A stretch of 64,000 nucleotides of DNA from positions 558,001 to 622,000 of the forward strand of contig JAJNNX010000026.1 in assembly GCA_023159155.1 (NCBI GenBank), read 5' to 3'. The position numbers were made by a program, and so were the translations under genes. This DNA comes from Ustulina deusta. Lineage: Eukaryota > Ascomycota > Sordariomycetes > Xylariales > Xylariaceae. This document shows, in pieces, positions 11,141 through 24,100 of the stretch; within the stretch, counting starts at the first letter, position 1; every line of letters begins with the position of its first letter. The notes below the pieces were generated by a model. The model made no database searches. It was not told the DNA's origin and worked only from the letters and a program-made list of their open reading frames with translations.

Positions 11141-14100
11141 ATTAAAAGTTTTATTAATTTTTATATTTTATTATAAGCAATCTTTAGTTAAAAATATATA
11201 AAAATTGCTACTATATCTAAACAATATATTATTATATTTAATTTTTTAGAAAACTTTTTATTATAAAAATTTTTTTTTACTACTAATGCTTATAACTATA
11301 ATTTTTAAAAATATATAGTTTTAAAAAAAAAGCAAATTTTATAGCTTTAGTTATTAAGCGTATTACTAATAAGCGATTTTTTTTTTATTAGAACTACTAA
11401 TTTTAATATTATAATATATATAAAACTAATAATTACTAAAAAAATACTATACTAAAATACTAAACAGTACTATAAAATTATTTTTAAGCACTATATTAAT
11501 TATTAAACTAAGCTTACTAAACTTATTAAATAAATATATAAAATAGTTTATTCGAACTACTGTTTAATATAAATAAAAACTAATTAAACAATTAATAAAT
11601 AATATAATAACTTTAAAAAACTTAAAAATATAGCTTAATATGCTTTAAAATTTAAATATAAATTAAAATATAAAGCTTTTATTAATTTTATAACTAAAAA
11701 ACCTATTAAAATTTTAATTAAATAAACAAACAAGTAGCTTAATAAAGTTTTTAAAGCTTATTTAAAAAGTACTAAAACAATAAACTTATTTAAGCTTATT
11801 ACTAATTTAAAAAAAGCTTTATAAAATATTTATTTAGCTTAGGTCATTTTTTTCTAAAATATTTATTATAATACTAAACTATTATTACTAAACTATACTA
11901 AAAAGCTATAATTTTAAATATAACTTATATTTCTAAAAAAATTATTAAAAGAAATACTTTTAATATTTTTAAACTTTTTAATAACTAAAACAATTTAAAT
12001 AATCTTATAAGCAATTAAAAAAAAAATTATTTTAAACAAAATTATTAAAATTATAAAAACTACTAATAATATTAAACTAATAATAGTTATAAAAACTATT
12101 AAAATAATTAAAAAAAAAGCTTTAGAAATATTTTTATTAAGCGTTTTTGTATTAATATAAAAACTAAAGCTAAAAAAAAAAACTTAAACATAAAAAATTA
12201 TATTATATATTATAATTATTACTATATATTAAACTGCTAACTTATATTTATAAAGCTTTAATTAAAAGGCTAAAAATTTAATTAGAGTATTAATAAAATA
12301 GCCAAAATATATATAGCAAATAAAAAAAGTATTAAATAAGCAGTAAAAAAAGCGCAAAAATAACAAAAAAAAAAAAAAATTTAAAGTTCTAAAAGATAAC
12401 CTTTGGAGTAATTAATTTTTAAAGCTTTTTATAACAAAAGTAGCAAGCTTGTTTATTACTAATTAAAAGCTTGCTAAAATATATAAACTATATAATTTAA
12501 TTATAGTAGATTTTAGATTAATTATTTATATATTTAACTAAATATATTGCTTTATATATTTAAAAAATATTAACCTAAATAATATAATATTAGTAAAAAA
12601 TAGCGCAATTTATATATATAGCTATAATAAAATTAATATTAAGGCTTAGGGCTTAAAAAGTATAATTATATATTAGTTATATAATATTGCTTTTTGCTTA
12701 GATATAACTATTAACTTAGTTTTTTTATAAGTTCTAAACTAAATAAATATATATTAAAATAATAAACCTAAGTCTAATCTTTTAAAACATTAATAAAAAG
12801 AGCCCTTATATTTTTTAACCTAAATATATAGCTAATATATTATAGAATATTTCCTAGAACGTTTAACTAAGCAGGCGTTCTATATATAAAAAAACTTGCT
12901 AAACTTTTATATAAAACGTTCTAGATTTTAAGCTAGCTTTTATAAGTAGTACTAATATTTAAACTATATAAGCCCTAAACTTTTAAAATAATTGTTTAAC
13001 TATATAAAAAAAGTAATAATTATTTTATATTTTAATAATAAGATCCGAACTATAAATTATATAATATATAGTAAATCTAAGGCTTACTATAGAATAATAC
13101 AAAATATTTGCTTAAAAGTTATAAAAGCTAATGCTTAATTAACTATTGATTTTTATAAATTTAATGCTTTTAATAAAAATAAGCGTTTATAGTATATTAT
13201 ATTAATTATTAATTAATATTTAAGCTATATTTAGAACTATTATATTAATAATAAATATACTAGTACTATTTAAAAAACTTTTAAATATTATATTTAATAT
13301 ATTTAAATATATTATAATAATAAAATAAAAATTATAAAATATAATAATAAAATTGCTAGTAATAATTAAAAAATTATATATTTAATAATAACTATAAAAC
13401 AAACTTATAAAATAAACTTTAAAATTTTACTACTATATATTTAAGATTTTAATAAAGCAGCTAAAAAAATAAAAAGTATTATTAAATATTAGGCAAGCTT
13501 AATATATAATAGTTATAAGCTTTTTGTTTTTTTTTAGCTTAAAATAGTTCGAATAGTAGTATATTTATATAACTAGATATTTAAACAAATCAATTGCTAG
13601 CAAGCTCTATATAAAAAATTCTATTTATATTTTAATTATTTATAAAAGCTTATTAGCTATAATCGAATATTTTATATATTTTATTTAAAAATATTTAAAT
13701 ATATAATATTTGTTATAACTACTAAAATTAAACTTAAAAAATAAAAACATAAAAAACTTAACTTTAATGTTTAAATAAACTATTTAATAAGCTACTAGTT
13801 TATTAATACTTATTATATTTAGTTTTTTTAAAAAAAACAAGATTATAGTAATAAAAAATATAGTTTTTAATAAAAACAAATTTTTTAGTAATAATAAAAA
13901 TAAATTTAAAAATAATTTTTTTAGAATAACTTTAAAAGTATATAAAACGTTAATAAATAATATTAGTTATTAAAATATTTTTAATTTTAAAAAGAATATA
14001 GCTAATAAACAAAAAAATAATAAGCTTGCTAGCTAACTTTTAAAAAGCAATACTAAAAATGCTAATAAATCTAAATCTAAAAAGAATTCTAATAAAAACA

Positions 14101-14429
14101 AGCCTATAAAAAAAAAAGCAAAAGCTTTCTATTAGAACTTTTATTTTTATACCGATTTATAGTTTGCTTTTAGATTATTAATATTATTATAGAGTTTAAA
14201 AGCTGCTTTGTTATATTTAGCAATGCTATAAGCTAAATTATTAGATTTAAGCCTAAACAGAAAGCTATTTAATAATTAATACTAAACTTTTGTTAAATTA
14301 ATTTTTAGTATTTTAATTATAGCTTATTAAATAATTAGCTTTAATATAACTAGATTATAAAAAGCAATAATTATTAATAGTAAATTAATAATTAAAAATA
14401 AAAAAGCTAAGCTATTAAAAAGTTTTTTA

Positions 14430-14755
14430 AAAATTTATTATAACTAATTATAGCTACTAAATCTTATTAAAGGCTTTATTAATAAAAAAAAAACTTTTAA
14501 AAAAGCTTATTAATTATTATATAACTAATTATAGCTATTAAATCTTATTAAAAGTTTTATTAATAAAAAAAAAAAAGCCTTTAAAAAAGCTTATTATTTA
14601 TTATATATTTAATTATAATTACTAAATCTTATTAAAAGCTTTATTAATAAAAAAAAAAAAGCCTTTAAAAAAGTTTATTAATTACTATATAATTAATTAT
14701 AACTAATAAATCTTATTAAAAGTTTTACTAGTAAAAAAAAAAAAGCTTTTAAATT
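14430..14755 (+). repeat. Tandem repeat inside Copia-1, about four units of 81-84 bp
   Basis: The phrase aaatcttattaaa recurs at 14459, 14540, 14624 and 14708. It is each time followed by a poly-A stretch, ctttaaaaaagctta and an ataattaattata-like part. Spacings of 81, 84 and 84 are multiples of three, so the array would have been an in-frame run of 27-28-residue repeats in the polyprotein, just upstream of the reverse transcriptase remnant. Confidence 0.75.
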
Positions 14756-15395
14756 AAATATTAGCTATTTAAAAGTTTAATTATAAATCTTTTTAAACTA
14801 AAAAAAAATATATATATATTAATAAGATCTATTATAATTACTAAAGTAATATAAAAAATTTATAAATTATTTATTAAAAGATTACTTTAAATAAGTAGAA
14901 CTTATTTATTTATAAAGCTATAAAAAAATAAATACTTAAGAAAAAGTATTTAAAAGCTTTTTATAAAAGAAAATTATTCTAGATTATATATAGGTTTATA
15001 TTTATAAGTTTAATAAATATAAATATTATAAAAAATGTAAAGCTTATCTAATAATATAAAAAGATTAGTAGCTAAATAATAACTAAAAAAATATTTATAC
15101 TAGTATATTAGTAAAAAAATCTTTTAAAATATTAATAATTATTACTACTAAGTTTAACTTAGAACTTAAATAATATAACGTTATAAATATTTTTATAAAT
15201 ACTAAATTAAATAAAAAGATTTATATATATATACTTCTAGGCTACTAAAAGCTAAATATTATAGTTAAGCTACTATAAGCTTTATATAAGCTTTAAAAAT
15301 CTTTTTTGCTATAATAAAAAACGCTTACTAAGTTATTATAAAAAATAAGCTTTAAGCCAATATTTTATAAACTTTATTATTATTTCTTAAAAAGT

Positions 15396-15600
15396 GTACT
15401 TTTATTTATATATATTAATAATATAGTTATAATGTATAAACAAAAGAGCTAAAAAGCTATAAATAAAACAATTGCTATATTTAAAACATATTATAACCTT
15501 ACTAAAAGTAAAAACTTATAATAGTTCTTAAGCGTTAAAATAATTAAAAATAAAAAAAAAAGCTTTTTCTAGCTTTTATAGGCCTTTTATATTAAAAAGA
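15396..15600 (+). pseudogene. Copia reverse-transcriptase remnant
   Basis: The frame starting near 15396 reads VLLFIYINNIVIMYKQKS, then stops. The IYINNI part corresponds to the catalytic YVDD box with both Asp codons turned to Asn by G-to-A. Downstream fragments resembling FLGxKIIRDR follow around 15515-15560. The same remnant occurs on the minus strand in Copia-2 at about 27640-27690, which confirms that both are copies of one family. Confidence 0.7.
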
Positions 15601-17980
15601 TCGCTAAGCTATAAAATATTATAGCTATAGCTTATATAACTATTTTAATAAAAATTTAAAAGCTTTTTTTATATAAAAGGATTTTTATACCTGTTAGTAT
15701 TAAGCGCTACTAATAAAAAATAAAATTAATTTTATATACTATAGTAATAATACGTTTAAATATAATGTTTAGAATTTTTAAACTTATATAATTTAACTAT
15801 AATTTTTTTTTTAAGTACTACTAAGCTACTAATAAGCTTTTATTATATTTATTTTTTATATAGTATTATATACTATAATTTAAAAATAAAAATAACTTTA
15901 TAGTAGTTAGCAATATATTTTTTGCAAATAATACTTTTAATTAAAAGAGCTCCTAAGCTTATATTATAAAGCTTTTTAAAAAAATAATCTGCTAGTAAGC
16001 TAATAAACAAAATATAGTTACTATATTTATAACTAAAGCAGAGCTTTTAGCTTTAGCTTAAGTAGCTAAAAAAGCAATATTTATTAACCAGCTTATTAAT
16101 AAGCTTGGGGTAGTGCTATAAAATTAATAAATATAAATATAATATAATAATTAGCAAACTATAAAGCTTATTATAAAAACAGTAGCTTTATTATATATTA
16201 AACTATAATATATTAATATTTATAACTACTAGCTATACTAAAAAGTTAAAAATAGAACTATTATAGTAAAATATATATTTACTAATAATATAATTGCTAA
16301 TAAACTTATAAAAGCTTTATTTATATTAAAATAAATAATTTTTTTAAAATAGCTTAGATTATATAAGCTTTTTAAATATAGCTAAAAAGCTTAGTAAAAT
16401 ATATTAGTTTTTTAAAAAAAAATCTATAAAATAAAATATTTAAATATTATTTAAATATAAATTATAAGCTTATAATATATTAATAAAAAAATTATAAAGT
16501 ATTTTTATATATTTAAAAAGCCTTAGAACTAATAATATAAAAATTTAACTACTTTAAAAAGTACTAATCCTGCTATAAAATAGCAAAAAGCTCATAAAAA
16601 CATTTTTTTTTTTTCTTTAAGTAATAAAAAAATAGCATAGTATAAACTATAGTTTATAAAACTTAAATAGTAGTATTACTAGCATTTCTTATAAAAATAT
16701 CCTAAAAATAATAAATATAAAGTTTAATATTAATAAAACTATTTATAATTAATATTTATTACTAATTATTAAAAAGTTTATTTATAAAAGTTTATATATA
16801 TGCTTAGAAATATATTATAAATATTACAACTTATTATTAAATATTTTAATATAGTTACTATCTAGGCAACCTTAAAAAGTATTATAAATATATTATAAAT
16901 ATAGTATTTTTTAAAAAATCTTTAAAAATACTAGTTATAAGCAAGGACTAGCTTGCTATAAAAACAAAGCATAGTTATAATTATAAAAAACAATAGTAGC
17001 AAATATAATATTTTAGCTACTAGAAGCTTAACTAGGCAGAATTAGTAGTAATATAAATATAACTAGAATAACCTAACTAAAAGCTAAATAATAAGTACTA
17101 AATAAAGCTAGCAAAAAATTAGCTATTTTAAAAATAGTAGTAATAATAAAGGGAGCTTAGTAGAAAAGTATTAAAAAAACAGTAGTAGTAATAATAGTAA
17201 TAAAGATATAATATACTAAAAACTTTATAATAAACAAAAAATAAAACAAAAAATATATAAAAATATTATTATTATTTAATAATAATAATTCTAAACTAAT
17301 AATAAATTTATTAATTATTAACTTAAAAAATAGTTATATATTATATTTATAAATTTTAGCCCGGTTAAAAGTATTAGCTACTATAATTTAAGCAAAAAAA
17401 AAGCAAAAAAAATATTATAATAGTTTTTTTTATATATATTAGCAAGCTTTTTACTAAATAACTTAAAGTTTTTTTAAAGCTTATAATAAAAATAAATTTT
17501 TTTTTTAATAGTTAATAATATATTAGCAAAAAATAATTTTATAATTAAAACTAAAAAAAAATTAGTATAGATCTTATTGCAAAGAGGTAAAATGTTTAAT
17601 ATTTTAGTTCTAAGAACTTATTATAAAAATTTTATAAAAACTAAAAAAAAAAAAAAACAAAAAAGAAAACTTTAGCAATACTAAAAATAAACTTATATAT
17701 ATTATATTTATAAGCATACTTTTTTATAAATATTCTTACTTACTAAATTAAAAATATACTTTTTTATAAACGTTTTTACTTACTAAGCTTAGTATATTAT
17801 ATTTTAAATAGTTATATAATAATATAATATAATATTTAGAACTAGCTTATATAGTTATTTGCATGCTATACTAGTTATTTATACACTATTTATACCTTAA
17901 TACTTACTTATAACTATTTCTATAGCTATAGTAATATATATATAAAAAGAGTTACTAGAGTAACTCTCCTTAAAAAGATA

Positions 17981-18224
17981 TGTTAGATTTAGCTTATAGC
18001 TAGTAACTATAAAAAGAGCTAATTAGATATAAATAATAAGATTATTTAGTTATATAAGCGTTATAGCTTAATAATATAGCTTAGTAAGTATAGCTTAGCT
18101 ATACTTACTAGCAAGCTTATAAATAAATACTTTATAGAAGCAAAATAAGACCTATAAAAAACAATAATAAACAAAGCAATCTAAACATATATATGCGGTA
18201 CGCTTTATAACACTAAATCTAATA
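17981..18224 (+). repeat. 3' LTR of Copia-1
   Basis: 244 bp, a full-length match to the 5' LTR with transition differences. The left (inner) part is mutated (tgttagatttagctta). The right (outer) end keeps GC bases (atatgcggtacgctttataacac). The purine tract just upstream at about 17967-17980 has become ttaaaaagata. Confidence 0.92.
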
Positions 18225-18229
18225 TAAAG

Positions 18230-18303
18230 AGATAATGCTATATATGAACAGGTCAAAGGCGTTATTAAGCACAGCTATATATATATATATTCCTCTGGAG
18301 CTA
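18230..18303. other. Spared sliver of pre-insertion host DNA
   Basis: About 74 bp between the Copia-1 target duplication and the left end of the TIR element. It has ordinary base composition at its start (gaacaggtcaaaggcg) and an (at)n run. It ends with cta, which is repeated after the right end of the TIR element. It shows that Copia-1 and the TIR element are separate, adjacent insertions. Confidence 0.6.
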
Positions 18304-18348
18304 GTAAGCTAACACCCCCCTTTGCGAACCACCCTATCGCGACCCAGC
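18304..18348 (+). repeat. Left terminal inverted repeat of the TIR element
   Basis: 45 bp, inverted match to 33988-34032 with two mismatches. It is GC-rich, in strong contrast to the surrounding DNA. Confidence 0.85.
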
Positions 18349-18643
18349 TAAAAACGTGCTACTGACCCCAACCACCTCAATTAAAAATTGTTAAATAATG
18401 TAACCGCGTTCAGTTCTTGTTAGATTTAGTGTTATAAAGCGTACCGTATATATATGTTTAGATCGCTTTATTTATTATTGTTCTTTATAGGTCCTATTTT
18501 GCCTCTATAAAATATTTATCTATAAGCTTACTAGTAAATATAGCTAAGCCACACTTACTAAGCTATATTATTAAGCTATAACGCTTATATAACCAAGTAA
18601 TCCTATTATCTATACTTAATTAGCTTTTTTTATAGCTACTAGC

Positions 18644-18887
18644 TGTTACGATCAGTCAAGTAAAGCTTCTATAGCTAGTTTATTAATACTATAGACAAAG
18701 ACTTTAAGCTAAAAAAGAAAGAAAGGAAGAAAAAAAGTTAGAGTTTATAAGGTGGGTAAATATAGACTTTATATATATAGCTATAAAGTTAGGTTAGTCT
18801 ATGCACAAACTTCTTATTTTATTGCTATATAGGTCTAAAGTCTTTGTAAGTCTTACTAAAACTATATAAACTATACTAACTATTATA
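18644..18887. repeat. Left LTR of LTR-3
   Basis: 244 bp. The outer left end is well preserved (tgttacgatcagtcaag). A purine-rich stretch (aaagaaagaaaggaagaaa) lies in the middle. Confidence 0.85.
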
Positions 18888-20163
18888 CTATTTTTTTTAA
18901 AACTAAAAGTTTAAATATAGTTTTAATTTAAAGTTATTAATAATATTAAATTTATATAATTTTTTTATATTATATTATTTTATTATTGTTTTTATAATTA
19001 TTTATAAACTTATTAATTATTACTATATATATTTATTTTTATAATTTTATAAAAAGTTTAAAAGCTTTTTTATAAGTTTTATAGAATTAATTAAGTTTAA
19101 TTAGTATATTTTTAAAATTCTAAGCTATATATTAAGTATTATTAAGATTATAGCTTTTTTAAATAACTTAGTATTATAACTTTTTATTTTTTTTTATATA
19201 TTTTTAATTGTTTGATTTATTTAATTTTAAATTTTGCTTTATTATTAATATTTTTAGCTAAAAATAATAATTAGATTTATTAAAATAAAAAGTTATTATT
19301 TGTTTTTTATAATCGGTTAGTATAAAATAGGGTTTTTATTTTATAAAAGTTAAACAAATTAAAAATATAGCTAAATTTTTGTTTTTTTAAGATTTCGAAA
19401 AGTTTAACTAATTAGGAGTTTAATCTAGTAGTTAATATTTATGTTATAAAACTTTTTTTTTTTAAAAAAACTTTATTTTTTATTTTAAAATTTATTAAGT
19501 ATTTTTTTTGTTAGTTTATAGCTTATATTATTTCTATATAAAAGTTATTATATTATATATTATTTTTTAAATGTTTTAGGTTTAGCAAACTAGTTTAAAT
19601 GTTTATTGTTTAGTATTAGAATTTGTAATAATTTTATTAATATTTACTATTAAAAGGTTTTATGTTTTAACTTTTATTGTTATTTTTAGTAGTAATATAT
19701 TAATTAATAAATATTATAAAAAATTATATATAAAATTTAAAGCAAAAAAATAAATATTTTAATTATTTTAGTATTTATTAATATAAAAATAAAATTATTA
19801 GTTTAGTTTTTAATTAGTTAATTTTATTGCTTTTTAGGTTTAAAAGTAATAAGCGTTACTAAAGCGGTGCTTAATACTTATAAAACTATTAATTATTGCT
19901 ATAAACTTAAAAATAAATAGTTTTATATTATTTAATATTTATATGTCTAGTATATTAAAAAATCTATATAGATTTTTGTAGTATTATATAGCTAGTAATT
20001 TTATAGTATTTGTTTTTTTGCTAAGTAAAGTTACGATTAAATAGCTAAACTTATTTATAAATACTTATATATAATTATAACCCTATTGGTTAAGTAGTAT
20101 ATTTTTGCTATTTATTACTATGTATTACTATATTGCGGCTAATATAAATAATAAATAAAAAAA

Positions 20164-20384
20164 GCCGTATTAGGTGAGGCCAGGGGGGGGTCAGAATATT
20201 AGAGTAGAATAGGTTGTATTAGGTATGGAAGGGAATATTCTGGCTACGCCAGAATATTAGCTATGGAGTGTGGGATGTGTGGGGCTAGGTCTGGTCCATG
20301 CGGCTAGGGCCCATGGGGCTGGTAGGTGTGGCTAGGGCGTACCCCCCCTACCCAACTGTATCAAGCCGGAAGTTTTGTTTTGTA
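20164..20384. repeat. GC-rich island inside LTR-3, MITE-like
   Basis: About 220 bp of un-mutated GC-rich DNA with sharp edges in otherwise nearly GC-free sequence. It contains a perfect hairpin at 20234-20258: 11-bp arms aatattctggc / gccagaatatt with a 3-nt loop. A G8 run lies near its left end (cagggggggg) and a C7 run near its right end (gtaccccccc). Part of the motif (cagaatattag) recurs at 20192-20202. No clear target duplication was found, so its nature (MITE, solo LTR fragment or spared element piece) is open. Confidence 0.5.
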
Positions 20385-20913
20385 ATATTTTGTTTTTTTT
20401 ATAGTTATAATAATTATATATATATTATTTATAATTATATTTTAAATAAAACTAATAATATTTTTATTTTAATATTTTAATTGTTTTGTGCTAATTTTAG
20501 TATATAGTAATTAAAAATATATAAACTTTTTAAATTAAAGCTATATAAAATTTTTTTTTTTATTTAAAATAATTTTAAATATATATAGCTTTTTGTTTTT
20601 ATTTTTTAGTTTTTATAATTAGTTTTTTTGTTTAATTAGGTTTACTAGGTTGGCTTTTTAGAAAATATTAAATAAAAGATCTATAGTTAATATAAGACTT
20701 AATATTTTATTAAGTAGGACTAATAGTATTATTTGTTTTTTAGCTTTTTTAGTTTTAATTATAAAAAGTTTAGCTATTTTTTTTAATAAAATATTAGCTA
20801 TTATATTTTTTTATTTTAGTTAATATTAAAAAATAATATTAAAGTTTAATAAAAAGTTAGTTTAATATATTTATTATATTAATAAAATCAATTTATTTAA
20901 AAAATATAATAAA

Positions 20914-21181
20914 TGTTGGATTAATCGTACGCAATTAGCTAGGGCACTTACGGACCCCTTCGTACGAAGGGGTCTGGCCAAGGGGTCTAGGCCAAGGGGT
21001 CCGGCTAGGGACCACCTACAGACCCCTTCGTACGAAGGGGTATATAGGGGGCTCCCACCTACCCATTTCCTTCCTTTCTCTTCTTCCTTTGAGTGTGGCA
21101 TATAGTGAATAGACTGTATTCCACCAACCTTGCAGGCATGTACTGCTGCCTTGGAAATATGCAGTACACTCCATTCAAACA
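20914..21181. mobile_element. Solo LTR with paired 20-bp palindromes
   Basis: 268 bp starting tgttggattaatcg and ending attcaaaca, flanked by a perfect 5-bp duplication ataaa (20909-20913 and 21182-21186). Two copies of the palindrome accccttcgtacgaaggggt lie at 20954-20973 and 21022-21041; between them is a doubled ggccaaggggtc unit. A TATA-like gtatatag follows the second palindrome. There is no coding capacity. It keeps normal GC content inside the mutated block. At 268 bp it is shorter than the few hundred bases of duplication RIP is known to need, which could explain its survival. Confidence 0.85.
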
Positions 21182-24100
21182 ATAAAGCTTAATAATTAGT
21201 TATTATAAAAAACTTAGTTTTAAAAAGTTTTAAATAATAATATTTTAAAATTTATATTATTACTAAAAGTTTATAGTTTTAAATTAAATAGGTTTGTTTA
21301 ATTAATATTATTATTTTAAAAAAATATTTTTTAAGTTTTTAGGTTATATTTTTTTATTACTACTAAATAGTTTTTTTTATTATATTATATAAAGTATTTA
21401 TTTTTATTCATATTGGTTAGCCGGGCCTAAAAAAAACTAGAATAAATGTTTTATAAACTAGTAGTTTTATATGTTTAAAAGTTTGTTTTTGTTCTAGTCC
21501 TATTATAAATAGCTTATTCTTTTTAATAATTAATTTAAAAAAGCAGCAATTTTACTAGCGTAATAAATAAATATATAAACATAATTATAAAGCTTAAAAA
21601 ACAACTAGATTAATTTAATATTTTTAAAATTATTAAAGTTTTAATTTAAAATTGCTTAGATCTTTATAGAATTAATTTTAATTTTTATTTTAGTTTTTAT
21701 AATTATTTTTAAATAATTAATAATAAATATATTAAAACAAGATTTTTTAATATTTTTTTAATATTTAGTTTAATATAAGTAATAAATTATTTTTTTATAA
21801 TAAATCTAGTACTATTTTTTAGTTTTAAAATAAATTAAAATATTGTTTATATAAATATTTATAAACTTATTTAAAAGTTTTTAAATTTATATATTAATAA
21901 AAGCTTACTACTAAATAGGTTTTATTTTTAAACTAAAAAATAAAACTTTTTATTAAAATATTTTTTTATAAGTTTAAAAAAAAAATAATATAATTTTATA
22001 ATTAATAATAATTAATAAAAAGCTTTAATAATATTTAGTTTAATAAATTAAATAATATTATAATAATTAAATATAATATTATTAATATTTAGAACTAATA
22101 TAATTTAATTTTTTAAATATATATTTTTTTATTAATAATTAATTATAAATTTATATTTAATTAATTTAAATTTAAGTATAAATAAAATAAAAATAACGTT
22201 TAAGTATATATTTTATTTAATAAAATCTATAACTAATAATTTATTTATAAATTTTTTTATAAATAAAATAAATTATATAAATATATAATATTAATAAAAG
22301 CTGGAAGTATATTTTTTATTATTAAGTTCTAGTACTATATTAAACTTTAGTTATAATAATAATAAAATTTTAGTTTTTTTTTTTTAAAAAAAACTTTTTT
22401 AGATATAATAGCTAAAAAAGCAAAAAGCTTTATATTAACTTTATATACTAAAGATTTTTTTTTTTTAAAAATAAAATTAGTTTATTATTAAAAGTTTTTT
22501 ATAGTACTACTTAGTTAATTTAAGTTTACTTTTTTTATAAAATATTAATTATTTTTAAATCTTTTTTAAATAGCTTAATATAATTATTTTTAGTTATTAT
22601 AAATTTAATTATAATAAGCTTTTTTAAAGTTTTTTTAGTTAATTATTTTTATTTATTTTAATAAAAATAATTTTAAAAGTTTTATATAATTTTTTTAATA
22701 ATAGCTTAGTTTTTTTTTTTTTAAGAATTACTATATAAACTTTTTTTGTTTTTTTAGTTTTAGTTATTTTTAAAATAATTGTTTTGTTTTTAAAAAATTG
22801 TTTTAATATTTAATAGTATTTTTTTAATATTTAATTATATTAATTTGTATTTTTTTATATTTTTAGGTTTATATTTTATTATTTATAATTAAAAAGCTTA
22901 ATTATAATTATTAACAAAAATTAAACTAATAAAAATAAATTATTTAGCTAAATTAATTATTATTTTTAGGTTTTTATTAAAATATTTTATTTTATTAATT
23001 ATTTAATATTAATAATAATATTATAACTAAAATTAATAATTTAAAATATTTAGTTTTTAAATTATTAATTATTAATTTTTATAATATATATTAAATATTT
23101 ATAAATTTTATTAATTATTTTATTTTAGTAATTATAAAACTTTTAAAATTTAGCTAGCTAAACTACTTTTGTTTTTAATTATTATTTAATTTATTATATA
23201 AACTTATAATTTATTTTAATTATATATTTTAATTAAAATAAATAAAAAAACTAATAAAAATTTTTTTATTAGTTCTATTTACTTTTTTAAGTTAAATAAA
23301 CTATTAGAGCTATTTTTATTATAGTTTTTTTTTGCTAATTAAATATTTAAAACTTTAAGCTTTTAATTAAAATAATTAATTAATATAATTTTTATTATTA
23401 TAAATAAAACAAGTTTTATTATTTTAATAAGCTTTTTTTTTTTATAATTAATATTTATTTTAATTATTTTAAAATAAATATTTTAGAATTTTGAAAATTA
23501 ACTAAAAATTAGTAAGCTAGTTTATTAAAAGTTTAATTATTTAAGTTAGATTTTTATTTAGTTAAATTAATAAGTTTAGCTTATTAATAGTTTTTATAAA
23601 TTTGTTTAATATTATATATTAATTTAATAATTTTATTAATAAATAATTTATAAAAAATATTTAAATTTATAAAAACTTTATATAAGTTTTTTTTTAAGTT
23701 TATATAAAAATAGTTCTATAATTTATATTTTTATTATAATTTAATAAATTAATATTTTTAAACTAAACTATTAAATATAAAAATAAATTTATTAATATTT
23801 TTATTAGTTTTATATATATAAACTTAAAATAATTTATAAATAATAATTATTTAATTAAAATTATAATAAATTATTAATAAAGCTTAAATTATTTTAGTAA
23901 TATTATTAAATAATTTTTTAATTAAATAAAAATATATTTTTATTAATTTTGTAGTATATTTTTTTAATTAGTTTATAATATATTAAAATTAGCTATTTTT
24001 AGTTTAAAACATAGTAATATTTTTATTTAGCTTTTTTATTAGTTTATAAACCTAATTATTAAATAAAGCTTTATTTTTTATATTTTAGCTTTTTTAATAT

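Larger units (their letters stand above)
10897..18224 (+). mobile_element. Ty1/copia LTR retrotransposon, RIP-degraded (Copia-1)
   Basis: A complete-length element of 7,328 bp: two 244-bp direct LTRs (10897-11140 and 17981-18224), TGTT...AACA-type ends, and a 5-bp target duplication taaag at 10892-10896 and 18225-18229. The interior is almost only A and T, with stops in every frame. Copia is preferred over gypsy because an RT fragment reads FIYINNIVIMY at about 15405-15437. It is followed about 120 bp later by frame remnants like FLxVKIIxNxK, the spacing and wording of the copia YVDD and FLG(I)xI(I)RD motifs. The D-to-N changes at YVDD are what G-to-A mutation would give. The coding strand is A-rich, as in retroelements. 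A purine tract precedes the 3' LTR. Nothing can be translated, so it is immobile by itself. Confidence 0.9.

Noticed and set aside
14430..14755. CRISPR-like array
   Set aside because: Units are 81-84 bp and near-identical throughout without unique spacers, inside a eukaryotic retroelement, and duplicated in its second copy.
20298..20480. A 60-codon plus-strand frame in the GC island
   Set aside because: It runs from the island into AT-only DNA (YNNYIYIIYNYI); no coding character.
20874..21182. A 102-codon minus-strand frame over the solo LTR
   Set aside because: It coincides with the non-coding 268-bp solo LTR bounded by TSDs, and its ends extend into mutated DNA.
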